The notes under the pieces are model-generated. The model was not told where the DNA came from. It did no database searches and saw only the letters and a program-made list of their open reading frames with translations. A DNA stretch of 64,000 nucleotides, taken from positions 2,356,001 through 2,420,000 of the forward strand of contig JAEOAD010000005.1 of NCBI GenBank assembly GCA_036365145.1, written 5' to 3'. Positions 25,161 through 37,936 of the stretch are shown piece by piece (within the stretch, counting starts at the first letter, position 1; each line of letters opens with the position of its first letter). The DNA comes from Orientallactaga sibirica. Lineage: Eukaryota; Chordata; Mammalia; Rodentia; Dipodidae. Made by a program: the position numbers and the translations under genes.

Positions 25161-25325
25161 ATAACTTTTCTTTTTGACAAGTAAGTTAAACTGTTCAAGT
25201 CTCAAGGTGAGGAATGCCAGTGGTTTATCTTCTGGTCTGTATTGAGCCTGAATCACCTTCAGTGTCAGAGTCGCAATATTCTGAGTCCTAACTGAGGCCA
25301 GCACAGCGCACAGGAGCATCTGTCT
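25161..25325. repeat. Dispersed duplication, copy 2
   Basis: Second copy of the segment at 23667-23843. It starts only about 30 bases after the B1 at 24981-25129, so the duplication and the SINE pair abut. Confidence 0.85.
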
Positions 25326-26321
25326 GAGAAGAGCCCTTTCATACCCCATGCATATCAATAAATATATAAATATTTTCTTCGAATTCTTCAGCCACACATA
25401 AAAAGAATGCCTAAACAGTCAAAGAAAAGTGTTCTCCCTGACTCTTCTCTGCCCTACTTCCTTTTCTCTTCTCTGTCTTTATCAGCTCTGTCTCTGTCTT
25501 TACCTCTCTCTCGCTCCCTCTCCCCTCTCTGTCTGCTCCTCTTCTCTGAAGTCTTTAAGCTGAAATTTTGGATTGGAATCAACTAGAAGTTTCTCAATTT
25601 TTTAATTCTTTTCCCTATATGGAGTATTTCCAAGGAATGAAGCTTTAAGTCCTGTTAATAAAATACATTTTGGTTCTTTGATGTACTTACTTCCAAGGAA
25701 TTCTTATCTGCCAGACTCAGCCGCCAGTATTTCCCAGTAGGTGTCCACACATAATTAACAGAGACCCCATGGCTTCAGTGAGAGGGAACACAGTCTTCAG
25801 GAGATCAGGGCATGTGGGTCAGAAGACAGGCACCAGAGCACAGGCACCCAATCTGAAGATGCAAAGTTCTGGCCAAAATACAGAGCTTCCCTTGGGCTCG
25901 TGAGCCAGAAGAGTGCTCACACAAATCACCTTGTTTAGAGAACCAGGTCTCTTCTTAAAATCCTAATTGAAACTGCATGTGTTTTAATTAAAACAACATC
26001 TGCCCAGGATTGAAGAGCATGTTTTGAAAAGCAGAGAAGGCAGCTTTCTAAAGTTCCTTCATATCCACTTCATAAAGTGAAGTTCATTCATCCCCAGGAA
26101 TAAAAATAGCATATAGTTTCCCTGGGTTTCCAGAACGCCAAGTCTTTCTCTGGGCACAGAGAAATCCACTGGGGTCAAGAGCACACATGAAGCAAGGCCT
26201 GTGGTGCCGTGGGGTGACGGATGCTCAGGAGGCCGGCTTCCCAGAGCGGGCTGACACACCCCAGGAAAGTGTGCCATGTGCCAAGGCGTGAGATGGAACA
26301 ATAATCACATGCATGTCTGCA

Positions 26322-26609
26322 TACATGCATGCTCGTGTGTACCTATGTTAAATGACATACTTGCATGCTTGTGTGTACCTATGTTAAATGACATACATGC
26401 ATGCTCGTGTGTACCTATGTTAAATGCCATACTTGCATGCTCGTGTGTACCTATGTTAAATGCCATACACGCATGCTCGTGTGTACCTATGTTAAATGCC
26501 ATACACGCATGCTCGTGTGTACCTATGTTAAATGCCATACTTGCATGCTTGTGTGTACCTATGTTAAATGACATACATGCATGCTCGTGTGTACCTATGT
26601 TAAATGACA
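26322..26609. repeat. Minisatellite, 36 bp unit, 8 copies
   Basis: The motif acctatgttaaatg recurs every 36 bp from 26341 to 26593. Units vary at a few sites (atgacat/atgccat, acatgcatgc/acttgcatgc/acacgcatgc, ctcg/cttg). Because 36 is a multiple of three, both strands stay open, giving 12-residue repeats (MLNDIHACSCVP on plus, FNIGTHEHACMS on minus). No start context or flanking coding sequence supports translation. Confidence 0.96.
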
Positions 26610-27126
26610 GGAGCCTGTAAGATTTTAGAGCTGTCAGTTTTCCAGTTCTACCAGGAGACAATGTGTGCGAGACAACATGCCAAACACAGGATGGAGTCTA
26701 GGATGTGATTTCATCATGAGCTGCAGAATTTATGAACAGTCTGCAAGTCAAAGAGTGGATGAAGGTTAGGATCCTGGGCCTCTGGCCCCACAGGCACGAC
26801 CTTTCAAGTCAGATCAGCAAACGAAATGGAAGGTTACAAAATGCTCCAACACTCAGGACAGTATTGACTCAAGCAAGGTTCCCTCTTTTCCCTGACATCA
26901 CTCCAGTTCTCCAGAGAAAAACACATTTTGCACTAAGAAAGCTCTAGGATGGAGGAAGGAGATCGTCATTTTGTGGATAACATTCTTTCCTTATTTAATC
27001 ATTATTTTCAATTAAATTCAAAACATTTTATGTTGGTCTTTAAATATTCCCAGCAATTTCTGTACACAGTCTTTAGAGTAGCCAGGTAAAATCCTTTTGC
27101 TTGAGTATTTAAAAAAATAAGGCAAG

Positions 27127-27370
27127 GGCTGGAGAGATGGCTTAGCAGTTAAGGAGCCTGACTCGTAAGCTAAGTACGCTGGTTCCAATCTCCAGCGGTT
27201 CCAGGTCCCACGTTTAGCCAGATGCAAAGTGACACAAGGGTGCAATGATGCACTTGACCACAAGGGGGCGCACACACCTAGATTTCATTCGAAGCAGCTG
27301 AGAGGCTGCTGGCGCGCCCATCTCTGTCTTCCTCTCCCTCTCTGTCTCTCTCCAAAAAAAAAAAAAAAAA
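27127..27370 (+). mobile_element. tRNA-derived SINE, variant-body subfamily
   Basis: Same variant body as the element at 2060 (cttgaccacaagggggcgca, agcagctgagaggctgctgg). It ends in an A tail. Target-site duplications aaataaggcaag (27115-27126) and aaatgaggcaag (27371-27382) differ at one base. Confidence 0.92.
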
Positions 27371-27600
27371 AAATGAGGCAAGAAAAGAAATATAGAAGGG
27401 ATTGGTCTTTTCACACATACTGATCTGCCCCCATGAAAAGAAGGGATGCTATGACACCTCAGTGGGAGAGATGACTGGCAATGGATTCATTACGTAGTGG
27501 CAATTGAGTCACTGATAAGAAGCAATCCTTACTTTTCTCCTGATTTCATAGCTGTGCAAGGATGAGGTGCATATTGCTAGGCACACACGGAACCTTTAAG

Positions 27601-27701
27601 CTCCCTTCTCTCCATCTCTTAGGAACACATGGTAGGAAATGGTTCCCTTCGCTCCCTTCTCTCCATCTCTTAGGAACACATGGTAGGAAATGGTTCCCTT
27701 C
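27601..27701. repeat. Tandem duplication of 51 bp
   Basis: The unit starting ctcccttctctccatctctt is present twice with no visible difference over 50 bases. The exact identity indicates a recent event. Confidence 0.95.
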
Positions 27702-29849
27702 TGATCCATGAAAATTCCAGATCCTATCTTGTGCCCCCTTTTAGACTGGGGCAGGAAGAGAGGAAACTAGGTGAAAGCTGAGCTTGCTGACAAAACACAA
27801 AGAAGCTTGGTCAATGTCAAGCACGGTCTCTACAGTATGAACGTATAGGAGCATCAGTGAAAGGACTCTGAGGTCATCACCATGGGGTGGACCAGAGGAT
27901 GCAAGAGTCTTGCAAATCACAGAGGGAAGACAAAAGGATCATGGGAAATGGGAAAGGCCAGGCTGGTGACGTGGTGACATGCTCTTCTCGTCAGCTCAGG
28001 GTGATACACAAGGGACCTGGGAGGATACTCATAGCAAACTAGCCTGGCCTGTCTGTCACAAACTGCTCCCCAGGGAAATGAAGAAAAGTGCTCCACAGGC
28101 TTTGTCAGCACCCCTGCAGGCATGCAGGGGCCCTGCCAGCATAGATTTTTTTGGCAGCAGTTGAGTCACATCTAGAAAGTGTTACTATTTCCCTCCTCCC
28201 AATCTCAAACCTCTTCCAATGCGGAAAGAGGAGGAGTCTGCTTAGAGGTGTGGATCTGAGCTGGGACCCTTGTGTTTCTGGATGCCATGGAAAGAGGGTG
28301 AAGCAGATGACCTCTCCACCCCTTTGATTTTCTACTTGTAGTTTCTCAAACCGTCTCTAGATTTCCTTCAACTCATTCAGCAAATCTATACGGAGTGTCT
28401 GTGCTTGGCATAGAAAAGTGCCAGGCATGATAACACATAAACATAACCCTAACCTGAGTCTGATCCCCCCATGATGCATGAGAAATCTAAAAGGCAATTA
28501 AAGGCTAAAAATCTCACAATGCATAGCTTCAAGGATGGCATTGAATATATGGGGGTCAGTAGGTACAAGTTCATTTATTCCTTAAGGCTTTTGTTTTGTT
28601 GTATTTTGTTTGCTGGCAGAGGTTGTGGGTTTGGGTAAAATAAATATAATAAATTTTAAAACTCTCTTTAGGAACTGTCCAAGTGCTGAAATGGGTGGCA
28701 TTTTGTGAAACTTGCTGAAGGAATGCAAGATTGTTGGTCCTTTTTCACTGAAACTAATTATTAGCATTCCTTTTTGACAACCTTCCCTACTGGGAAGCAT
28801 AATTAACAGTTTTGAAGATTGCAAAGGAATGTATGCATGTGCATTAACCTCGGTGCTGTGCTTCATCATGAAGAACAGGGGTCTATCTATAGCACACTCA
28901 GCACCAGTTTACAGAGAGACATACACATAACCATGGAAACAGCCCAAATGGGAAGGAAGATAAGTGGGAGCGGAGCAGAGCGTGGCACACTCCTGTTGGT
29001 GGTACTGTGTGCATCTCACCAGGCTGTGTAGGGCAGATGATTACTGCACCCCAGATTCTCTGCAGTTTCCTGATAATGGATTCCCAGGAAGAAGACCCTG
29101 CCTCTGACTGCAAATGTGGTCACCTGCCCACCCTTGCCCCCAATTATAAGAGAAATCCAAGTACAGTCATAATTTACACTGAAGTCCCAGAAACAATGAT
29201 GGAAAAAGCTGGACTCCTTCTAAAATGCTGAGTTCCTGAATATATTTAGAACTTTTAAGGATGAAAGGAATGGGTGTTTTGGTCAGTCATTAACATAAAG
29301 TCTTTTCCTTTAGCTGACAGTGTTTTGTTTAATTTATTTACTTAATGTTTTGATGATTTGTTATTCATTTCAAGGCGAAAGTTGGAAAATAGAGTTCAGT
29401 CATTCAGTCAGGAAATGCTAAGTCCCTATTATGGGTCAACACAGTTCCAAGCCCATGGGATACATTAGTGAATAAGACAGAGCTTTTGCCCCTCAGCAGC
29501 ACAGCATACTGTAGAAGAAAGGTTGTGTTCCCATGATCCCACGGCTGACTGGAGCTGCTGCTGTTGGCACTGCGTCGAGACAGAGGACCAAACTGCATAT
29601 CACTAGGGTGGGAAAAGATGAAAACTCAAAATGGAAAGCAGTCTCGACTGAGTCTCTAAAGTCACCGTCGCACCATCTGAAAACAGAAAACTGTAGGTGG
29701 GACTACTGATCAGTGCCACGGGGAAGAACCTAAGTGAGGTGGCTTCAAGTAGGACGTCTAGCAGAATTTCTCTCGGGGAAGTTGCATTTGTCTGGGAGGG
29801 GGCTGTGTGTGTGGACACTGAAAGAGGAGACTTTCTAGCAGCGGAAACA

Positions 29850-29965
29850 ACATCGTCACTTAGGAAGTAGAAAAGGGAAGATCAGAAGTTTAAGGTCATC
29901 CTTGGCTACATAACAAGTTCAAGATCAGCCTGAGATACAAGAGACCTAGTCTTGAAAACAAAACC
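29850..29965 (+). mobile_element. Old B1/B4-like SINE fragment
   Basis: Contains 'aaggtcatccttggctacat' and 'caagatcagcctgagataca', the diverged right half of a B1-type element, then an A-rich tail. Confidence 0.6.
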
Positions 29966-30610
29966 AAAGAGGCCCGAGGCTGCCTCTTGACCCACAGAAC
30001 AAGGGAAGGGCAGGGCACCGTGGTCTCACCAAAGGTTCTAATGCTCAAGGTGCAGTTTGGAGCGGTGACAGGGAGATGGATCCTACAGAGACCCTACTTG
30101 TTTTACACTTGATTTTAGTTTGAGATGTTGGCTGGGGGTAGAGAAATAACAGGCTCTGATGAAGATACCAATAGCCCCACCATGGCAGCTTCCAGGACAG
30201 CAGTCCAGAGAGGACAGAGGTAGTGAATAGGTAGGAAACCATGGTAGAGATGGGAGTTCTGGACTGCGGACAAATCCATAAAGATTATGTATACCTTAAA
30301 AATTTTCAGAAGGAAGAACACATTTGTTGATAGGTTGGATGAGAAAATGGGCTAGATATATATCAAGGAAGATTCCAAGGCACGTGTCCTGGGCCACAGC
30401 AATACAGCTGTCCATTTTCTGTTTGGGGTAAAACTGTAGAATCACCAGGTTTGTGGGGAACTCAGTTGTAAGCATGTTATATTAGAGATGCTTATTAGAC
30501 ATCCCAGTGGTGGTGTTAAACAGACAGCTGGACCTATAATCTGGATTTACAACTGATATTTGCTTGGGACTCATCAGAATATAGTGGCCTTCAAAGTCAT
30601 GAAACCTGTA

Positions 30611-30962
30611 ATGGTTAAGCTGTGCTTGTCAACTTGACAAGGTTTAGGATCATCAAGGAAAACAAATCTCTGGGAATGTCTGTGAAGGGTTTGCTAGATT
30701 ATGTTAGTTGATCTTGGAGGACCCACTTTAACTGTAGGCATTGCCATTCCACGAACTTGGGTCCTGGACTATGTAAAAGCTAGCTGAGCATTACCATTTA
30801 TCACTCTCTGCTTTCTCACTGTGGGGTGGTGATCAGCTCCTCAGGCATTTCCTGCCACGTGGGACTCTATCCACTTGAACTTGCAAGCAGAAATAAATGT
30901 CTCCCTCCTTAAACCTGCTCTTGTGAGGTATTTGTACACAGCAATGAGAACATAACTAACAC
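30611..30962 (+). mobile_element. Rodent interspersed repeat, possibly LTR-like
   Basis: Opens with 'gctgtgcttgtcaacttgac' and closes with 'cagcaatgagaacataacta'. I recognise this as a common rodent repeat type. The class (MaLR-like LTR or DNA element) is uncertain. It has no coding content. Confidence 0.5.
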
Positions 30963-32345
30963 ACACAAAAAAAGAGGTGAGGTCACTAAAGATTTCTGTG
31001 GGAGTTGATAGAAGAACAGGTCCACATTTATCTTGTTTTTTTTTTTTTTTGTAGTGTTTGTTTCAAAGTCATTGTGTCTTTCTTAATGTATAAAGTTCTG
31101 TATAGACTTTTCTTACAGAACACACTGCTTAGATTCAATATTCAGAGTGAAAGAGTTGGCAATAGTCATATTTCCTTCCTCCTAAACAGAATCTAATGTT
31201 TTTATGTCTTCTCATTCACAAAAAGTCATTGCTTCCATAAAGTCCGTAGCCTAGGTATTGTCACTTCTGTGTCTGAGTGATTGCCTCCATTTCCTAGTTG
31301 GTGACATTTGATAGTAAGGCTTAATTTAACACTGGCAATGTGGAGTTTCAGATGTTTCTGCCACAGACGAGCAGTGGATAACTGGCTTAGGAGCAAGGAG
31401 AGATGCCCAGGAGCCAGGAAGCCAATCAATAGCTCACTGTTTTGTTATATTTTAAGCCACCCAAAGAAATAAAACATACAAATGCACAACACTTAGTAGT
31501 TAGTATCCAGACAATAGACTGATTAGCTATTGATTTTTTTTCTCTGCACATTACACAAAAGAGATAGACTTGTATTGAAAGCCACAGTGCTGGTCCTTTT
31601 TGAAATAATTGCTCAAGAAAAGTGTATATTTGCCCCAAGAAAGCACTTTGATCTGTTGAACTAATGGCTTAGTTTAAATTTACAAAACATATCAAGCTCC
31701 CAAATGTTAAATTAAACTCACACTAAGTATAAATGTCAAATCTGCAAGTTTTCTTCCTCCCTTATAATCCATTGCAAGTATGATGAATCGTTGTATTGAT
31801 GAGGCAGAGATATGAAGCCTGGTTTTATGATGAATAGATAAATAGCCAAAAACCTGCAACTACTTGGGTTTGCATTGGAGGATCTGACAGGGGCAGGAGA
31901 GAAAGTGCCTGGTTCCTGGATCATGAAGTTTGGCATCACGCCAGGTTGTTCCATGAAAGGAGTCTTCCCCATTTGTGCACTTATGTCTCTGTCTCTCCTC
32001 TCTGTGTGCCAGATGCTACAGACGAGCTGCACCCTGGCTCACGCACTCTGCTGCTCAGGTTCCACCTACTGACACCTACAGTCACCTTCTGCACGGTTGA
32101 CTTCCACCCGTGAACCAGCCAACTACCCTAGGGAGCCCAAGTGGAACCCTACCATGCCCTCAACTCCAGAGAGTTTTCCACGAGACTCAGGGTTGGGGTC
32201 TCGTGCCGTATCCTTGCCCGTCTTTATGGGTTCATGATTCTCTAAGCATCAACCAACCTCGGTCTGAATCTCCCCGCCTTCTCGAAAGGCACACGAAGTC
32301 CTCTCTGAGAGAGGATCCCACCTCTTGCTCTTCCAGGCACATGAC

Positions 32346-32765
32346 ACCCCTTGAAAGTAGTAGAATTACCATGCAATCTAGCAATCCCCTTCCTGGGTAT
32401 ATATCCAAAAGATGTGACGTCAGTGTTTTGAAGACACATGCTCACCCCCCTTGTCCTCAGCACAGTTACCATTCACAACAGCCGAGACACTAAGGCAATC
32501 TAAATGTTCACTGATTGCACAACGGACAAGAAAGTGAAGTGCCGGATGCGCCTCTCCTTAGGCTTGTACCAGAAGGAACTTACAACATTTGTGACAATAG
32601 GAATGAACCTGGGGGCCGTCCTACTAAGAGAAACAGGAGAAAGAAACAGGCACTACAGTGACATGTAGAATCTAAGACAAAAGATCCAGAACTGAGGACA
32701 GGATGGCAGGCGTGGAGGCTGCAGATTGGGAGGAATGGGTCAAGGTTGGTCAAAGGGGGCACACT
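32346..32765 (+). mobile_element. Old L1 fragment (ORF2 end to 3' UTR)
   Basis: The order of motifs is that of an ancient L1 3' region: 'cctgggtatatatccaaaag' at 32393, 'accattcacaacagccgaga' near 32469, 'gaatgaacctgggggccg' near 32601 and 'acatgtagaatctaagac' near 32661. It is broken by stops and shifts; no intact protein is possible. Confidence 0.65.
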
Positions 32766-32877
32766 CCCAGCAGATCATTTTTGAGATTTATTACACAGCA
32801 TAACTAATAATCACACATTGCTCACAGAGCAGTGTTTCCAATGTTCTTCCTATAGTGAATGGTGAGCATTGAGCCCT

Positions 32878-32990
32878 GCAGGCCTGGTGGCAGAGGCCAA
32901 AGAACCCAGCACTAGGGAGGCTGAAGTTCAAGTTCATGGTCTGCCTGAGCTACATATCAAGACTTTGTCTTAATAAAACTAAAACAAAAA
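32878..32990 (+). mobile_element. Old B1 SINE
   Basis: Diverged B1: gcctggtggcagaggcc, cagcactagggaggctgaag, then 'aagactttgtcttaataaaa'. Confidence 0.65.
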
Positions 32991-33296
32991 TCGTTCCTGA
33001 AGTGTTGTCTTTGCTAATTAGCTTAATTTAATTATTCCACCCTGCATACATATATTCTAACATTACTTTATGCCCTAACTATACAATTATAACTTGTTAG
33101 TGTATAAAAATCTAACAAAACCACAACTATTGTGAAAGTGAAAGATGCCAGACACAAAAGACATGAATCCATTCATGGGGACTGTCCCCATCAGGGACCT
33201 CCATAAGCAAAGTCAGATTGGTGTTAAATATATGGCCTCTTTCATCTTCATTCATAAGAGTTCCTTCACATTTCTTTGGGCAGTGATTTCCTTTCA

Positions 33297-33820
<524 letters not shown>

Positions 33821-34142
33821 AGGTGGAAACCCTGACAGGCAGTATCACTGAGGGATGTCGGACAGCTGTTTGCAGGAGCCAAAATGGTTGAATTACCAAG
33901 ACCTAGTGTTAGAATAGGTGACTATGTTAGACATGCACTTAAACATCTGCATGTGGGGTGCCCCCAGCATATGAGCGTTCCAGGGCTAATCCACGAACCA
34001 CACGTCTTTTCTCTTGTGACAGTGTTTTTGGTACTGGCGTCTGAAAGCCATTGCAGGATGCGCATTAATGCCTTATGATGGGACGGGTTTAGGATTGGCA
34101 GAGTTGGTCATTGACATTAAAAGGAATAAAAAAAGAACCACC

Positions 34143-34308
34143 AGCTGGGTGTGGTGGCGCACACCTTTAATCCCAGCACTTGGGAGACAGAGGTGGGAGG
34201 ATCGCTATGGGCTCAAGGCCAGCCTGAGAATACAGAGTGAATTCCAGGTCAGTCTAGGCTAGAGCGAGACCCTACCTCAAAAAAACCAAAACCAAAAACC
34301 AAAATGTA
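34143..34308 (+). mobile_element. B1 SINE
   Basis: Full-length B1 from agctgggtgtggtggcgcac to cctacctcaaaaaaacc, located 360 bp upstream (in gene direction) of exon B and antisense to Ctnnd2. Confidence 0.93.
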
Positions 34309-36701
34309 GAATGTTGGATGATTCATATATGGATGACTTTTTAAAAGAGCTTTGAATTTGGAGGTGGGCCATAGAGATCAGTTGCCAAATACACAAAGAA
34401 GCCTTTACTGACTGACAAGGAGTAAATAAATAGAAACACACAAGAATGAAGAAGTAAAGATGACGTTGAGAATCAAAGAGAAATTTATAATTTTTTGAAA
34501 AAACATTAAGATCAAAAATATATTCCTTCCAGGACTGTAATTCAATATTTATTAATACAGTAAGGCATACGATTTGTTCTGGTTTAGTAGCTATTGCCTT
34601 TAATGGCACACAACTACTGCATCATATAGAATGGATACACATTGCCAGGCAGAGAAAGCCTTCAGACTTAGAGTCTCTTAACATAGTCCAGATAGGTTGA
34701 GCTTTTCAGACATGTAGACGTTATATGCTTTATATAGTTGTGTAATGTCCCAGAGAAAAGTGTGCACGATAAAAACTGACAAATATAAGGGTTTGATCAG
34801 TTGCAGTTTCATTTATGATCTGAAAACATTACATTCAGAAATGAGGTCTTTGATTCTGAGGGACAGTCTTTCCCCAGCCCTCCCCCACCAGGCCCTCTCC
34901 ATCCCCCCATTCCCCCATGGGGCAGGCACCCCAGAGCTGGCTCTCACCTGTGGCAGGCAGGGAGCCCCCTCTGGCAGTGAACGTAGGGCATACGCCATGC
35001 CTGCCACATCCTCAGCCCAGCCCTGCATGAAATATGAGATTAAAAAAAAAAACAAACAACTTCATCCCATCCTATGTTAGAAGTCACATTCACATAGTTG
35101 CTTAGCACCATCACCCCATGAGGCTCGCTTCTCTCCTGTCCCCTTTTGTGCATCAAGCTCAGGAGGCTGAGGTGGGCAAACAGATACAACGCACTGAGGC
35201 GTCTCCTGGCTGCAGGGGGCGATTTGACAGCTTGTTCTCAGGGAGCAAATACATGGATGGTCTGGAGGGAGTCCCCTGATGATGGAAAACATCAAGGTTT
35301 GGGAGCTGCTCATTCGGTTTTGACTGTCCTGTTCTGATGCCACTTTTCCAGGGGGATGTCGCTTCTCCTGGCACCAAATCCCCACTCCCATCCATGTATT
35401 TACTCCACACACAGAAACTTGTCTTTCTCTGGTTACATCTGCTTCCCCTATTACATGTGTCCTTCTGGGTCTCCAACACTCAACCCAGAACAGCCTGGAA
35501 ACCTGAGCTTATGCAGCCCATTCATGGCTGGGCCCATCTGTAAAACTATGAAGAGAAGCAAGGCAGAACAGAGAATATCATCAGAGTGTGGGGTCAACAT
35601 GGGTGGACATTTGCAATAAATTGTAATGATGAGATTTTTCTTAGCCTTCTAACAGAGCACAGGGAATAGTCCTGGTAACTAAAGTTTAGTAGCTAGAGAT
35701 GAGCTCCTGTCCTGTCCAGTACCACTTTCTTCCAGGTGCTAAGCTCTTGGCTTCAACATTTAAGATCTCTTCTGATTCTCTACACCGTATGGAGGGTTGC
35801 ATTATCATTTTATCAATGAAAAAATTCAGATACAGTGTGTGAAGTAACTTGTCCACAAGAGTCAACTGTGTCAGTGAATCTGAGTTCGGTTTCTCTTACT
35901 TCTCTGTCTGTCTGTCTGTCTCTCTCATACACACACTCTGTTTCTTTTGTCTTTTAGCAAGCATCCATGAGTTTAGAGCAAGCAGGAACACTAGAAAGAG
36001 TGCGCTGAGCTAGGGAGCAGTGCTCTATCTGCTTCTCTTTTTGCTGTGGACATCACTCTTTTCTCCTCAAGGTCATCTTCTGCTTCTCACCTAGTCCTGT
36101 CCACTCCGTCTCCCAAACATTGCCTCGCCCTTGACCTCTATCCTCTCACACAGAGGTTCCCTGGCCAGATCTGAAATGATCCAAAAAGGGACAGATGTGA
36201 CATTATTCCTTTTGAAAGTCCAGTTATGCCCCCCTCTGTTTGGATGGAAAGAAGATTTAGTGTTTGGAGAACAATGAGAGTCTTTCAGCCATTATAGGAA
36301 ATGATTTGAGAATAAACAACGACAACAACAACAAAAAAACTGAATAAAAAATGACTATGTAGGCCTCTGATATGTATGAGTTCCAGACACACCTTTTTGA
36401 AATGAAAAAAAATTCTCCCTAAGTGAAAGGTGACCACCTGACAATGGATTTCACAATTAGATTGTTTAAAACAGAAAATAACTTGAATTTTGAAGTTTTT
36501 AGTCTTACATGTGTTAGTGTATGTATAGAAGATTAATTCATGATAGATCACTTACATTGCACTCAAAACTGTGGTGAATTCACAAACATTTTCTTCACAT
36601 CCAAAGATAAGTATTTATAAAGCCCTTAAAGGTATGAGCCAATGAGTCTGGGGACAGGCCTAGTAACCCATATGTCACCAGTCAGGAGTTAAAAGGGAGA
36701 A

Positions 36702-36898
36702 AACAGGCTGGGCGTGGTGGTGCACACTTTTAAATCCCAGCACTTTGGAGGCTGAGGTAGGAAGATCACTGTGCATTCCAGACCAGCCTGAGACTAGTTC
36801 CAGGTCAGCCTGGGCTAGAGTGAGACCCTACCTTGAAAAAACAAACAACAACCCCTCCCAAACAAAAAACCAAATAAATAAGTATATAAATATATAAG
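36702..36898 (+). mobile_element. B1 SINE with perfect target-site duplication
   Basis: B1 (ggctgggcgtggtggtgcac ... gagaccctaccttg) with an A/T-rich tail. The duplication taaaagggagaa occurs at 36690-36701 and 36899-36910 without mismatch. Confidence 0.94.
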
Positions 36899-37628
36899 TA
36901 AAAGGGAGAAGGCATGATACTGGCAGAAATATTGGGAACCAGGAAACATTTCTGGTTGTGAGCAGCCCAGGAGCACAAGGCCCACACACCATCCTGAAAG
37001 AGCAGTGAGCTGCCCCAGGACCACACCAGATGCTATGGTGGAGAGAAAGGCGCGTGGGCTACGCAGAGTTTTAACGGAAGAGCATCGTCAGATTATCATC
37101 AGTATGAAAACAGACAGCACCACAGTGGGTGGAATGGACAGCATGTCAAACCGCCTTCCTTCTAAACGTCTGTCTGTGTGTCTGTCCCCATCGACCAGCG
37201 CTGCTTGCAGCCTCCGTCACAGAAGTTTCTTCATGCGAAGGGCAGAGGTCAGTGCAGAGTTGCGAGGCTGGCAAAGTCACCAGCAAACACATGTGTGCTC
37301 AGCCCTGAACGTGCCATCTAAACCTCCCCCCAAGGCTCTGAGAATCTCACCGAAGAAGGGGCAGAAAGAATGAAAGAGAGGGATGATGGGACGAGGGGCT
37401 TGGGAGCGCTGGTTTCTGGATAGGCCATGGCTGTTATGCTCGTGAACTAACAGCAGATGTGATTTCCTGCATAGAACTGAGCCTGTCCAGATTTCAGCTG
37501 ATTATCGCTGCTGGAAAGGGACCTGGCCTTCAGTGATGCAGCCACTGGCACATCCCGTTCCTCATTTTCTAGTAAATAACCTTCCACCCATGATCAGGCC
37601 AGAAGCCCTAATATAGTTCAGTGGATCA

Positions 37629-37690
37629 AAAGAAGAAGAAGAAGGAGGAGGAGGAGGAGAAAGAGAAGAAAAGAGAAAAGAAGAGAAAGG
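37629..37690. repeat. Polypurine GAA/GGA repeat
   Basis: (GAA)n passes into (GGA)n and mixed GA-rich sequence. It is purine-only over about 60 bases, giving a triplex-prone mirror-like tract. Confidence 0.9.
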
Positions 37691-37800
37691 CAGGGAAACA
37701 GCATGGCGATTAAAGGGGAAGAAGAGTTTAGAGGGGAGGGAGGGGTGAAAGGAAGTCACGAGAGGTGTACTGAATACATGTTCAAAAGTGCAAAAACAGT

Positions 37801-37936
37801 TAAGCTGGACATGTCTGTAATCCCAGCATTCGGGAGGCCAAAGTGGGAGGATCACTGTGCGTTGGAAGCCAGTGTGGGACTAGAGTGAGTTCCAGGGCAG
37901 CCTCGGCTAGAGTGAGATCCTACCTCGGAAAAAAAT
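37801..37936 (+). mobile_element. B1 SINE
   Basis: Diverged B1 from taagctggacatgtctgtaa to gagatcctacctcggaaaaa. Confidence 0.85.

Noticed and set aside
32110..32493. 127-codon plus-strand frame near an L1 fragment
   Set aside because: Peptide not recognised. Its 3' half enters the old L1 sequence in a frame that does not correspond to ORF2.
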